From NCBI GenBank assembly GCA_016930275.1, contig JAFGHA010000191.1, forward strand, positions 1 through 36,858: DNA of 36,858 nucleotides, in the 5' to 3' direction. The notes under the pieces were generated by a model. The model was given only the letters and a program-made list of their open reading frames with translations, did not search any database and had not been told where the DNA came from. Source of the DNA: Chitinispirillaceae bacterium. GTDB taxonomy: Bacteria; Fibrobacterota; Chitinivibrionia; Chitinivibrionales; Chitinispirillaceae. Of the stretch, positions 7,307-15,905 are shown piece by piece. The stretch's first letter is position 1, and every line of letters begins with the position of its first letter. Position numbers and translations under genes: made by a program.

Positions 7307-8551
7307 ATGGCTGATGTATCAAGTGTTTCATCTTCGATTGATCTGTTGACGAAATCATCGGAACCCTATACGGCTACTGCGGCGATCAACGACGGCTTTA
7401 TCGATGCCGCCAGTTCGACCGTTACCGGTGACCGGACGACCGGTCTTTTCGATATTTCGGGAAACAATCTGGGCAAGGATGATTTTCTGACCCTGCTGGT
7501 GACGCAGTTGCAGTACCAGGATCCGCTCAATCCCATGGAGAACACCGAGTTCATATCGCAACTCGCGCAGTTCAGTGCACTTGAGAACAGTACCAATGTC
7601 GAGAAGGCGATAGGTAACTTGGGTGATTCGTTTAAAAGTACGGTTGAAGCGCAGCAGTACAGCGCACAATCGATGAACAACACCGCAGCGGTATCGCTCA
7701 TCGGCAAGGAGGTACGCATGCGGCAGACCACGGTGAACTGGTATGCCAAAGCGGGAGTACAGGTGCCGATCAACGTGCATCTGGGAAACAACAATTCGGC
7801 GGTAGTCGAGATTGTCAACCGGGACGGGGAGGTGGTGAAAACGCTTAGAACGACCGGCAAAGACAGTGAGAATTCGGCAGCACTGCAATGGGATGGAACC
7901 ACGGATACGGAGGAAATCGCGCCGAGCGATGTGTACGAAATCCGGATCCAGGGTCAGGAGGAGCATCCAGAACTGTATGCTTTTGCCCAGGATGTGGTTG
8001 AAGGGGTGCGATTCAGCTCCGAGGGTGCACTGGTGAAAATCGCCGGACAGGAACTCTCCATCGGTAACGTGCTTGATGTGTCGATCGGCGGGAACAACGG
8101 GATAACCGGCAGTCTTTCATCGTCATCGGCTGTGGCGCTGCTCGGAAAAGAGGTACGCATGCGCCAGACATCGGTAAGCTACCGGGGAATGGCCAACGAG
8201 CAACTTGCCATCAATGTTGAAGCCGGCGCACGGCAGTACGTGCAGATGGAGCTGATCGACAGTTCCGGACGTATGGTCTATGCTGCCACGACACAGGTCG
8301 ACGAAGGCGGTCTTGCGCGGTTCAGCTGGAACGGTCTGAAAAATGACGGTTCCTATGCGGACCCCGGAGAGTACAGGATACGATTCGTCGGTGAGGAGAA
8401 CGATCAGACGCTCTACGCCTTTTCGGAAGGGATCGTGAGCGGGATTGCCAATCTCGGCGGTGATGCGCGGCTGCGGGTGGGTAATTATACGGTTCCCCTG
8501 AGCAGTATCATCGATATCGCAGAGGCGGAAACGGAAGTGGGTGCCGTATGA
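7307..8551 (+). CDS. flgD: Hook-cap/scaffold protein FlgD with duplicated C-terminal module
   Basis: 415 residues, well above the ~220 typical of FlgD. The N-terminal FlgD domain is clear: LGKDDFLTLLVTQLQYQDPL and NPMENTEFISQLAQFSALEN (about 45-85). The C-terminal Tudor/Ig unit then occurs twice. Copy 1 starts SLIGKEVRMRQT at residue 130, and copy 2 starts ALLGKEVRMRQT at 277. Each continues into an Ig strand set ending in Y-E-I-R or Y-R-I-R, then LYAF..V..G. FlgD caps the growing hook and guides FlgE assembly. ATG 7307 is chosen because AAGGAGG abuts the in-frame GTG 7301, leaving no room. The gene overlaps the next start by ATGA. Confidence 0.93.
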   Translation: MADVSSVSSSIDLLTKSSEPYTATAAINDGFIDAASSTVTGDRTTGLFDISGNNLGKDDFLTLLVTQLQYQDPLNPMENTEFISQLAQFSALENSTNVEKAIGNLGDSFKSTVEAQQYSAQSMNNTAAVSLIGKEVRMRQTTVNWYAKAGVQVPINVHLGNNNSAVVEIVNRDGEVVKTLRTTGKDSENSAALQWDGTTDTEEIAPSDVYEIRIQGQEEHPELYAFAQDVVEGVRFSSEGALVKIAGQELSIGNVLDVSIGGNNGITGSLSSSSAVALLGKEVRMRQTSVSYRGMANEQLAINVEAGARQYVQMELIDSSGRMVYAATTQVDEGGLARFSWNGLKNDGSYADPGEYRIRFVGEENDQTLYAFSEGIVSGIANLGGDARLRVGNYTVPLSSIIDIAEAETEVGAV

Positions 8552-8976
8552 GTACGCCGGGAATGAATACGGTTGCCATGCGGCAGATGATCGCTTCTCA
8601 TCAGGGAGCGGTGGTCAGACCGTCCGTACCGGCAAATCATTACGACGGTACGGCAACGGTACAAACCGGCGACGCGAACAGCGGTGCGGCATTTTCAAGC
8701 ATACTGGAATCACGTCTCGGTGAGGTCAAATTCTCGGCACATGCGGCAACCAGGATGAAAAGCCGCAGTATCGAGATGACCCCGGCAATGATGGGCAAGT
8801 TACGGAAAGCGGTTGACGGAGCAGAACGCAAAGGGGCGAAGGATTCGCTGGTACTTCTGAAAAATTACGCGTTTATAGTAAATATTCCGAACAGGACGGT
8901 GATAACGGCAATGGACGGCGCGAGTTTGAAGGATAACATTTTCACGAACATCGACAGCGCGGTTGTTGCGGAATAA
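8548..8976 (+). CDS. Flagellar operon protein, TIGR02530 family
   Basis: 142 residues. The C-terminal two thirds match the small family found between flgD and flgE in many flagellar clusters: VKFSAHAATRMKSRSIEM, then LRKAVDGAERKGAKDSLVLL, YAFIVNIPNRTVITAMDG and DNIFTNIDSAVV. Its function is not established; its fixed place implies a role in hook assembly. The start overlaps the flgD stop by ATGA. The N-terminal ~55 residues are low-complexity and probably flexible. Confidence 0.88.
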   Translation: MSTPGMNTVAMRQMIASHQGAVVRPSVPANHYDGTATVQTGDANSGAAFSSILESRLGEVKFSAHAATRMKSRSIEMTPAMMGKLRKAVDGAERKGAKDSLVLLKNYAFIVNIPNRTVITAMDGASLKDNIFTNIDSAVVAE

Positions 8977-9093
8977 ACGGTACAGGGCCGTTGCGCCGGT
9001 TCAGGAGCGTAACGGAGGTACGGAACCGCCGAACGACAGAAGCGGTTCAGAAAAGTTGAATACGCAAATACCGCCTCGGGTGAGGAGGTACTT

Positions 9094-11211
9094 ATGGTAA
9101 GGTCACTTTATGCGGGAATCAGCGGACTGCGGAACCATCAGGTCGGTATGGACGTGACCGGCAACAATATTGCCAATGTCAATACCGTCGGATTCAAAGC
9201 GGGCCGGGTCACTTTCGAAGAGTCAATGGCACAGCTGCTGCAGGGTGCTTCGCGTCCGGCCGGCAACGCGGGCGGCACGAATCCGTTGCAGGTGGGGTTG
9301 GGTATGTCGGTAGGCTCGATCGACACCATTCTTTCGCAGGGAAATCTGCAGACCACCGGGCAGATCACCGATCTTGCTCTTGAAGGTAAAGCATATTTCG
9401 CTTTTTCAAACGGTGAAGGGAATTTCTACGGGCGCAACGGGGCATTGCAGCTTGATTCACTGGGCAGACTTGTTTCTCCCACCAACGGTTTTCGACTGCA
9501 GGGGATGATGGCAGCTGTTGACGGCACCTATCCCGCAGGTACGCAGATTGGTGATCTTCGGGTTCCCTACGGCGAAAAATCACCCGCCCGTGAAACGAGT
9601 ATGGTACGGTACGCCTGTAATCTCGACTCGGATTCCGAAGGACTCGGTACCGTCGCGCATTCCAACCGGTATCTCGCTCAGGCGGCTGATAACGATACGG
9701 TGACGGCGCTTTTCGATCAGGACGGCAACGATTTGGGAATTCAGGTCGGCGATGCGCTGTCGGTTTCGATAGCCGGATCCGATCCCGGTCAGATCGTCGT
9801 AACCCCGACCATGACCATGGCGGATCTCGCGGCTGAAATTCAGACGTATCTGCGTACCGAAACGGGTAATAACTTCGTCAGCGTCAATGCGAACAACGGT
9901 GACTTCACTGTCGATGCCTCGCTGCTCAATGTCGGGGACTCCATTGTCGGATTGCAGATCAGCAGCAATCGCCCCGGTTCAAATTCCTATGTGGCCAATG
10001 CTTTTTCATTTCCTCCTTCAATAGACGGGGGAAGCTCGCATACGGTCACCGGGTTCCGTGCACCGGCAACCGAAACGGATAACCTCGCGGATATTTTCGA
10101 TGCGAACGGGCAGGCGCTCGGTCTTGAATCCGGCGACGAGATCAATATCAACGGTTCCGTCGGCGGCACAAATATAACCACGACTACCGCCACCTTCGAT
10201 GATCCCGCTGATCCCGATACGCTGGTGACACTGGGGGATCTCACGGTACTGCTTCAACAGGCATTCCGTCTGCCGCAGACGGATGGAACGCTGTATGACA
10301 ATCCGTCGGTCAGCGTGAATGACGCGAATACCGATGATGATCGTATACCCGACGGTTCAATCGTGATTCGCGGACAGCGCGAAGAGGCATTCGCCATTGA
10401 CAGTATTTCAATAACCGCGACCGACTCGAACAATGCCGTACCGGCACCGCGCCGTTTCAACGCCAACATGGCATTCACCGAGATCCAGACCGCACGGAAT
10501 ACCGGCATGCAGAGCACTTCAATCGTCGTTTACGATGAATCGGGTGATGCACATTCGATCACCACCACCTTCACTCATTCCGGGACACCGGGGGAGTGGC
10601 TCTGGGAGATCACCACCGAAGGCGGCGAACAGATTATCAGCGGTAACCGGGGAAGAATCACCTTCGGCCAGGACGGATCTCCCTCTTCGTTCACCTTTGA
10701 TGATAATTCCACACAGTTCCGTTTTGATCCGATGAACGGATCCAATGTGGTAGGTATCAACCTTGATGTCGGAACACCGGGCTCATACCGCGGAATTACC
10801 CAGTTCAGGGCGGAATCGACGACGGTGGCGCGTGAGCAGGATGGATACCCGATGGGAAAACTTCAGGAGATTTCGATTGATGAATACGGGGAAATTTCGG
10901 GGGTATATACCAACGGTATCTCGAAATCGATTGCCCGTATCTTCGTTGCTGAAGTAAACAATCCGGCGGGACTCATGAAAGTGGGGGACAGCATGTACTC
11001 GGTCTCCAACAACAGCGGAGAAGCGGTACTGCTCCGTCCGGGAGTCGGCAGTGCGACGAAAATCAAACCGGGAGCACTGGAGATGTCGAACGTGGAACTG
11101 GCTACAGAGTTCACTAATATGATCACCACGCAGCGTGGATTCCAGGCGAACGCCCGGGTTATCACCACCAGTGACACCATGCTGCAGGAACTCGTACAGC
11201 TGGTGCGGTAA
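9094..11211 (+). CDS. flgE: Flagellar hook protein FlgE with duplicated middle domain
   Basis: 705 residues, long for FlgE. The N-terminal rod/hook motif is SLYAGISGLRNHQVGMDVTG then NNIANVNTVGFK. The C-terminal one is LEMSNVELATEFTNMITTQR followed by GFQANARVITTSDTMLQELV, forming the D0/D1 coiled coil. Between them two related ~130-residue modules follow each other, starting DNDTVTALFDQDGNDLGIQV (residue 199) and DNLADIFDANGQALGLESGD (residue 331). They belong to the surface-exposed part. Hundreds of copies build the universal joint between rod and filament. GGAGG precedes ATG 9094. A strong hairpin follows the stop. Confidence 0.95.
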   Translation: MVRSLYAGISGLRNHQVGMDVTGNNIANVNTVGFKAGRVTFEESMAQLLQGASRPAGNAGGTNPLQVGLGMSVGSIDTILSQGNLQTTGQITDLALEGKAYFAFSNGEGNFYGRNGALQLDSLGRLVSPTNGFRLQGMMAAVDGTYPAGTQIGDLRVPYGEKSPARETSMVRYACNLDSDSEGLGTVAHSNRYLAQAADNDTVTALFDQDGNDLGIQVGDALSVSIAGSDPGQIVVTPTMTMADLAAEIQTYLRTETGNNFVSVNANNGDFTVDASLLNVGDSIVGLQISSNRPGSNSYVANAFSFPPSIDGGSSHTVTGFRAPATETDNLADIFDANGQALGLESGDEININGSVGGTNITTTTATFDDPADPDTLVTLGDLTVLLQQAFRLPQTDGTLYDNPSVSVNDANTDDDRIPDGSIVIRGQREEAFAIDSISITATDSNNAVPAPRRFNANMAFTEIQTARNTGMQSTSIVVYDESGDAHSITTTFTHSGTPGEWLWEITTEGGEQIISGNRGRITFGQDGSPSSFTFDDNSTQFRFDPMNGSNVVGINLDVGTPGSYRGITQFRAESTTVAREQDGYPMGKLQEISIDEYGEISGVYTNGISKSIARIFVAEVNNPAGLMKVGDSMYSVSNNSGEAVLLRPGVGSATKIKPGALEMSNVELATEFTNMITTQRGFQANARVITTSDTMLQELVQLVR

Positions 11212-11224
11212 GGAGGTAGTGCAT

Positions 11225-11271
11225 TTATTCGCTCATTGATCCCGCTGGGCGGGATCGAAATGAGCGAATAA
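11225..11271 (+). terminator. Strong hairpin after flgE
   Basis: An outer 12-bp stem (TTATTCGCTCAT paired with its exact complement), a small asymmetric internal loop, then an 8-bp GATCCCGC/GCGGGATC stem closed by TGG. No T-run follows. It lies 14 bases after the flgE stop, so it may terminate, attenuate or protect the 3' end of the hook transcript. Confidence 0.6.
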
Positions 11272-11346
11272 GAAGTACCGGTCACTTATAGAGCCTCGGT
11301 GACCCCAAAAAAAATAACGTAAAGCGGGAGCGTTAAGCCCCTGCTA

Positions 11347-11375
11347 TTGCATGGAATGTGTTTCTATGATATGAT
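11347..11375 (+). promoter_or_regulatory. Possible housekeeping promoter before flbD
   Basis: TTGCAT and TATGAT are separated by 17 bases, about 20 bases upstream of the flbD start codon. The -10 block is good and the -35 weak. A second, smaller hairpin (11280-11304, GGTCAC/GTGACC) lies upstream. Together with the flgE hairpin this suggests the operon may be split here. Confidence 0.35.
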
Positions 11376-11395
11376 TGTGAAAACCGGAGTTTTTC

Positions 11396-11635
11396 ATGAT
11401 AGCGTTACGAAAAATCAACGGCAGTGAATTCGTTCTCAACGCCGACCTCATTGAAACCGTCGAGTCGACCCCCGACACAATGATCACATTGACATCAGGA
11501 AAGAAGATCATCATTCAGAACAAAGTTGATGAAATCGTACGAAAAGCTATAAAATACAAACAATTATGCAACCAGACACTACAGGTGGTTCCGCAGAAAC
11601 CACCGGTGAATGCACCAACGCCCGGACAGGGTTGA
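11396..11635 (+). CDS. flbD: FlbD-family flagellar protein
   Basis: 79 residues. MIALRKINGSEFVLNADLIE, TVESTPDTMITLTSGKKI and a V-D-E-I-V-R-K motif are the complete FlbD (YlzI) signature. It is a small family always found between flgE and motA or fliL. Its molecular role is poorly understood and it is unrelated to the Caulobacter regulator of the same name. GGAG lies upstream. The proline-rich tail (about 65-79) is extra to the core. The motA gene follows after 16 bases. Confidence 0.9.
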   Translation: MIALRKINGSEFVLNADLIETVESTPDTMITLTSGKKIIIQNKVDEIVRKAIKYKQLCNQTLQVVPQKPPVNAPTPGQG

Positions 11636-11651
11636 AAGGAGCGCCTGAAGC

Positions 11652-12422
11652 ATGGATCTGGCGACACTCATAGGACTCATCTGCGCCGTATTTCTGATTC
11701 TTTTCGGAATCAAGCCGCAGAACATTCCGGCGTTCATCGATCTGCCTTCGATGTACATAACGCTCGGAGGAGCGATCAGTGCCACGATTGCCGCGTTTCC
11801 CGCTTCGAAGCTGATAACCGCTTTCGGTGTGCTCAAGAACGCCTTTCTGGTAAAAACTGAAACACCGGTGGAAATCATCAAGCAATTGGTGGAATTCGCG
11901 GAACAGGCGAGGCGAGAAGGCATTTTGACCCTCGAGGCACGAGCGGCGGAGATCAAGGATGAATTCCTCAAGAAGGGGATCCAGCTTGCGGTTGACGGTA
12001 CCGAATCTGAACTTATTAAAGATATTCTCAGTACCGAGATCGCGTTCACCGAGGCACGCCACGAGGAAGGTGCGAAAATTTTCGATTTCCTTGCTTCCAT
12101 GGGACCGTCTTTCGGGATGATCGGGACGCTGGTAGGTCTGGTGCTCATGCTCGGAAATATGAGCAATGTGGAGTCGATCGGTCCGAATATGGCTGTGGCA
12201 CTGATCACCACGCTGTATGGATCTATCCTGGCCAATGTGTTTTGTATACCTATTGTGGAAAAACTCAAGGGGTATTCCCGGAAAGAGATTCTGATAAAAG
12301 AACTGATGCTCGAAGGTATCATGTCGCTTCAGTCCGGTGATAATCCGCGAATTGTCGAACAGAAACTCACGGCGTTTCTGGAGCCGGGGATGCGGGTTTC
12401 GGTACTGAAGGCGAAAAAGTAA
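11652..12422 (+). CDS. motA: Flagellar motor stator protein MotA
   Basis: 256 residues with the four-helix MotA plan: TM1 MDLATLIGLICAVFLILFGI, TM2 at about 34-55, a cytoplasmic loop with ARREGILTLEARAAEI (the charged rotor-contact region), then TM3 PSFGMIGTLVGLVLMLGNM and TM4 GPNMAVALITTLYGSILAN. MotA5MotB2 forms the inner-membrane ion-driven stator whose loop pushes on FliG. It is followed by motB after an 80-bp gap, wider than other gaps here. Confidence 0.95.
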   Translation: MDLATLIGLICAVFLILFGIKPQNIPAFIDLPSMYITLGGAISATIAAFPASKLITAFGVLKNAFLVKTETPVEIIKQLVEFAEQARREGILTLEARAAEIKDEFLKKGIQLAVDGTESELIKDILSTEIAFTEARHEEGAKIFDFLASMGPSFGMIGTLVGLVLMLGNMSNVESIGPNMAVALITTLYGSILANVFCIPIVEKLKGYSRKEILIKELMLEGIMSLQSGDNPRIVEQKLTAFLEPGMRVSVLKAKK

Positions 12423-12502
12423 GAGATGAAAATATTTTAGTCATTGATTTTGAAAAGTATGAGATTGTTACTTGAACTGATTTGAAAGGTTGTGATTGAA
12501 CG

Positions 12503-13252
12503 ATGGCACGTGTTAAAAAACAGGAGTGTCCGAAGGGGGCACCGGCATACATGCTTACTTGGGGTGACATGTGTACGCTGCTGCTCTGTTTTTTCGTGAT
12601 GCTCCTTGCGATGTCAACTATCGATCCGGCCAAATTCGATGTGGCGGCGTCTTCTTTTCAGAATGCTTTTAGTGGTGTTCTGGAATCGTTTCCATCGATT
12701 CTGATCACGCAGGATGTGCTGATTCCACGTCTGGGGGGAGACGAGCAGAACAAGCGACTTGCGGTCGATGCCGCACGAAGAATCCGTAAAGCGGTAAAGA
12801 GTGAAAATCTTGAGGATGCCATTAAAGTGAAAGTTACGGAGAGCGGCATTGCGGTAAAAGTAGCCGATCCGATCGGTTTCGATATCGGTGAAGCCGATAT
12901 AAAGCCCGAGCTTATCAGTGTTTTAAGTCAGATCGCCGAGATTATCGGTCGGGTGGATGGAACGCAGATCAGGGTTGAAGGACATACGGACGATATTCCC
13001 ATTCATACCCGGGAGTATCCGTCGAATTGGGAACTCAGTGCGGCACGAGCGCTTAACGTGGTTAAATTTCTCGCTTCCAGAGGGAACATCGCACCGGCGC
13101 GACTGAGTGCCATCGGGTACGGGGAGTATCGCCCTCTCGTTCCCAACACAAGTGTAAAAAACCGGGTGCAGAACCGGAGAATCGAAATTTTCGTTGATTA
13201 TATGCAGAAAAAAGAAAATCAGAACGCTGTTATTACAGAAAAACGGGAGTAG
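12503..13252 (+). CDS. motB: Flagellar motor stator protein MotB (OmpA-like)
   Basis: 249 residues. A short cytoplasmic N-terminus is followed by one TM helix, YMLTWGDMCTLLLCFFVMLL, with the ion-binding aspartate at position 22. The periplasmic plug and linker precede an OmpA-like peptidoglycan-binding domain (about 130-235) with TQIRVEGHTDDIPI, NWELSAARALNVVKFL and NRVQNRRIEIFV. MotB anchors the stator to the cell wall. The upstream gap (12423-12502) is AT-rich and might hold a weak promoter, but I see no clear one. fliL starts five bases after the stop. Confidence 0.95.
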   Translation: MARVKKQECPKGAPAYMLTWGDMCTLLLCFFVMLLAMSTIDPAKFDVAASSFQNAFSGVLESFPSILITQDVLIPRLGGDEQNKRLAVDAARRIRKAVKSENLEDAIKVKVTESGIAVKVADPIGFDIGEADIKPELISVLSQIAEIIGRVDGTQIRVEGHTDDIPIHTREYPSNWELSAARALNVVKFLASRGNIAPARLSAIGYGEYRPLVPNTSVKNRVQNRRIEIFVDYMQKKENQNAVITEKRE

Positions 13253-13257
13253 GATTT

Positions 13258-13812
13258 ATGGCGGATCAGCCCGAAACAACCGAAGGCGGAGCTGGAGCGG
13301 CTTCGGTACAGAAAAGTGAAGGCGGTAATAATAAAATTATCATGATCGGAATTCTGGCGGGAGTCATTCTGGTTAATTCCGTCATCGCTTTTATGATGGT
13401 CAGAGTAACCAAACCACCGAACCCGGAGGCGAAAGCCGTGCAGGCTCAAGCGGATTCCCTCAAACAGGTGAATGAACGGATGACCGCCATGGGGGCCACA
13501 ACCGCCGATGCACCTATCGAGGCTATTGTCAATATTGCCGGTACCGAAGGAGACCGTTTTCTTAAAGCGGCGATCATCTTTGAATACGACGATAAGCAAT
13601 ATCCGGATCTTGGCGAGGAACTCGCCCGCAGAGTACCTAAGTTCAAGGACTTACTGATAAATCATCTTTCCCGGTTAACGCTGGCGGATCTCACCGAGGA
13701 CGATGCCAAAGAGAAGATCAGAAAAGATCTGCTTCGACTGGTGAACGCTACCATTCCACCGAAAGTTGGTGAGGTACGGGAAGTGCTTTTTACATCTTAT
13801 ATCATTCAATAA
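13258..13812 (+). CDS. fliL: Flagellar basal body-associated protein FliL
   Basis: 184 residues. A flexible N-terminus precedes a single TM helix (about 27-47, IIMIGILAGVILVNSVIAFM). The periplasmic FliL domain has an AIIFEYDDKQYPDLGEELAR core, DLLINHLSRLTLADL, a charged helix and the closing VREVLFTSYIIQ, the usual FliL C-terminus. FliL forms a ring around the stator and raises torque. GGGAGTAGG lies upstream of ATG 13258. The fliM gene begins after 13 bases. Confidence 0.92.
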   Translation: MADQPETTEGGAGAASVQKSEGGNNKIIMIGILAGVILVNSVIAFMMVRVTKPPNPEAKAVQAQADSLKQVNERMTAMGATTADAPIEAIVNIAGTEGDRFLKAAIIFEYDDKQYPDLGEELARRVPKFKDLLINHLSRLTLADLTEDDAKEKIRKDLLRLVNATIPPKVGEVREVLFTSYIIQ

Positions 13813-13825
13813 CAAGGGATTATTC

Positions 13826-14863
13826 GTGAGTGACATCCTGTCGCAGGAAGAAGTTGATGCACTGCTGAGTGCTGTATCCGCAGGAGCGAGTGAGGCGGCG
13901 GAGCCGGTCAGTACTCCGGAAGTGGATACTCCGGTGTTCGGCGGGTTCTCCAGCAGCGACAGCGAAAAATCACTTTCATTGTACGATTTCAGGCGTCCCG
14001 ATCGTGTTTCAAAAGACCAGATGCGAACACTGCAAAATCTGCATGAGGGATTTGCACGGCAATTTTCGACGACGCTGACGAATTTCCTGCGTACCTTCGT
14101 CGAGATAGAACTGGTGAGTGTCGATCAGCTCACCTATTCGGAATTCGTTATGTCGATTTCAAATCCGAGCTGTATCTATGTCTTTAAAATGGAACCTCTT
14201 GAAGGAAATGCGATACTGGAGATCAATCCTTCACTCGTGTTTTTCATCATCGATCGCCTGTTCGGCGGGCAGGGGCGCCCTTCGGAACAGAATCGTGAGT
14301 TGACGCTTATCGAACAGAACGTGATCAACCGGATCGTTGAGCGAAGTCTGCAGGACCTTAAGGAAGTATGGGAACATATTGGTGTATTTAGTCCTAAAAT
14401 AGAGGCTTACGAGACCAATCCGCAATTCGTCCAGATAGCGCCTCCCGGCGAAACGGTTATCCTCATTTCTCTTGAAGTACGAATGCAGAATGCATCGGGG
14501 CTCATGAGTATCTGTTTTCCCTATATGCTGCTCGAAAATGTAATCAACAACCTTTCGGGAGAATCGTGGATGTCATCACGAAGTTCGGCAACCGTTGAAA
14601 CACGAACTACTCTTGAACATGAACTGGAATCGGTTGAACTGCCGGTTTCCACACTGATCGGCAAAACCTCGTTGACCATACGGGATCTTCTTCAGCTTCA
14701 GCGTGGTGATGTACTCTGTCTTGATAAACCTTACGACAGCGATCTGATACTGCAGGTGGGAGGAAAGAACAAGATGGCGGTGCGTACCGGACTTGTGGGA
14801 CGTAAAAAAGCGGTGAAAATAATCAAGGTGCTCGAAAAGGAGGTTCCGGGCTGCGATGAGTGA
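13826..14863 (+). CDS. fliM: Flagellar motor switch protein FliM
   Basis: 345 residues from GTG 13826. The first residues, SDILSQEEVDALLSAV, are the conserved CheY-P binding segment and fix the start; the longer upstream reading frame would overlap fliL. The middle domain has LFGGQGRPSEQNRELTLIEQ. The C-terminal SpoA domain (about 255-340) binds FliN. FliM is the middle layer of the cytoplasmic C-ring, receives CheY-P and transmits the switch to FliG. The stop overlaps the next start by eight bases, so fliM and fliN are translationally coupled. Confidence 0.95.
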   Translation: MSDILSQEEVDALLSAVSAGASEAAEPVSTPEVDTPVFGGFSSSDSEKSLSLYDFRRPDRVSKDQMRTLQNLHEGFARQFSTTLTNFLRTFVEIELVSVDQLTYSEFVMSISNPSCIYVFKMEPLEGNAILEINPSLVFFIIDRLFGGQGRPSEQNRELTLIEQNVINRIVERSLQDLKEVWEHIGVFSPKIEAYETNPQFVQIAPPGETVILISLEVRMQNASGLMSICFPYMLLENVINNLSGESWMSSRSSATVETRTTLEHELESVELPVSTLIGKTSLTIRDLLQLQRGDVLCLDKPYDSDLILQVGGKNKMAVRTGLVGRKKAVKIIKVLEKEVPGCDE

Positions 14864-15905
14864 TATTCTTTCTCAGGAACAGATTGATGCCCTGCTGAAT
14901 GCACAGGGTTTTGAAAGCGACGGCGGCGGGGAACTCTTTCAGGAGAATCCGACGGATCTGTATTCCCTGCTTCTGAAGACCTTCGATTATTTCTGCGAAC
15001 AGGCTTCCACCGTTATCTCCACCGTGCTCAACCGGAAGGTCGTGTACCATTCCGAATTGTGTGAGCAGGCTGCTGCTGATACTATTCAGGAAAAACTTCC
15101 CTCGGTTCTCCTCGCGCTGAAAATCGGCATCAAGGGAGCACTTGAAGGAGAATTTTACCTCCTGTTTCAGAAAACGAACGTGGCGGTACTTTCCGATCTC
15201 ATGATGATGGGTGACGGAAGCGCAGAGTATACCGAAGATCATAAAGATGCCATTTCCGAACTTTTCAATCAGGTTATGGGGGCGTTTACCACTACCCTCA
15301 CCGGTGAGCTGGGAAGCGCCGTAAATTCCGATTCCATCGAAACCGTCGAGTTTGATCTCGATAATCCGCCTTTTTCCATCGATTCACAAGAGATGCTTCT
15401 GATTTCACAAACCATTGAAGAGATGCCTGATACTTTCGTGGTGATTCTTGTTCCGAAGGAATTTTCGGCACAAATCGGCGAGAAAATGAAGGAAATTGCA
15501 GCTCCGATAGGTGGCGGTACAGGTGATGATGGTGTCGGCCTGAACATGAATGAACTTGATGATCTTTCAAAAGTCACCTCATTTTCTGGAGGCGATGAAG
15601 GAGGATTTCATGAAACACGAATGCCGATGGCGTCAGGAGCTTCCCAGCAGAACATCGAAATGCTGCTGGATATTGATCTCGATGTCAATATTGAACTGGG
15701 GCAATCAATGCTCTCGATCAAGAGAATCCTCGAACTGGCACCCGGAGCAATCGTAGAGCTTGACCGGATGGCGGGGGAGCCGGTCGATCTGATGGTCAAT
15801 AAAAAAGTGGTCGCCCGTGGCGAGGTCGTGGTTATCGATGAAAACTTCGGTATCCGGATCGTATCGCTGGTTTCTCCTGAAGAACGCATACGGAGTCTGC
15901 GATGA
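14856..15905 (+). CDS. fliN: Motor switch protein FliN/FliY with CheC-like domain
   Basis: 349 residues, far longer than a minimal FliN (~130), so of the FliY type. An N-terminal SDILSQEQIDALLNAQ segment repeats the FliM CheY-binding motif. A CheC/FliM-middle-like domain (about 25-215) follows, carrying one D-x3-E-x2-N phosphatase-type motif (DAISELFN). After an acidic, glycine-rich linker comes a C-terminal SpoA/FliN domain, NIEMLLDIDLDVNIELGQ then GAIVELDRMAGEPVDLMVN. It forms the base of the C-ring. FliY proteins with two motifs dephosphorylate CheY-P; I find only one here. Confidence 0.92.
   Translation: MSDILSQEQIDALLNAQGFESDGGGELFQENPTDLYSLLLKTFDYFCEQASTVISTVLNRKVVYHSELCEQAAADTIQEKLPSVLLALKIGIKGALEGEFYLLFQKTNVAVLSDLMMMGDGSAEYTEDHKDAISELFNQVMGAFTTTLTGELGSAVNSDSIETVEFDLDNPPFSIDSQEMLLISQTIEEMPDTFVVILVPKEFSAQIGEKMKEIAAPIGGGTGDDGVGLNMNELDDLSKVTSFSGGDEGGFHETRMPMASGASQQNIEMLLDIDLDVNIELGQSMLSIKRILELAPGAIVELDRMAGEPVDLMVNKKVVARGEVVVIDENFGIRIVSLVSPEERIRSLR

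Noticed and set aside
11338-11353. Second sigma-54 element before flbD
   Set aside because: TTGCA is present, but the -24 GG is missing at the required distance.
11281-11360. Riboswitch-like leader before flbD
   Set aside because: I looked for a c-di-GMP-type core because of the flagellar context, but the conserved bases are absent. Only simple hairpins are visible.
11547-12322. Long minus-strand frames opposite motA
   Set aside because: Both are antisense shadows of an unmistakable MotA sequence.
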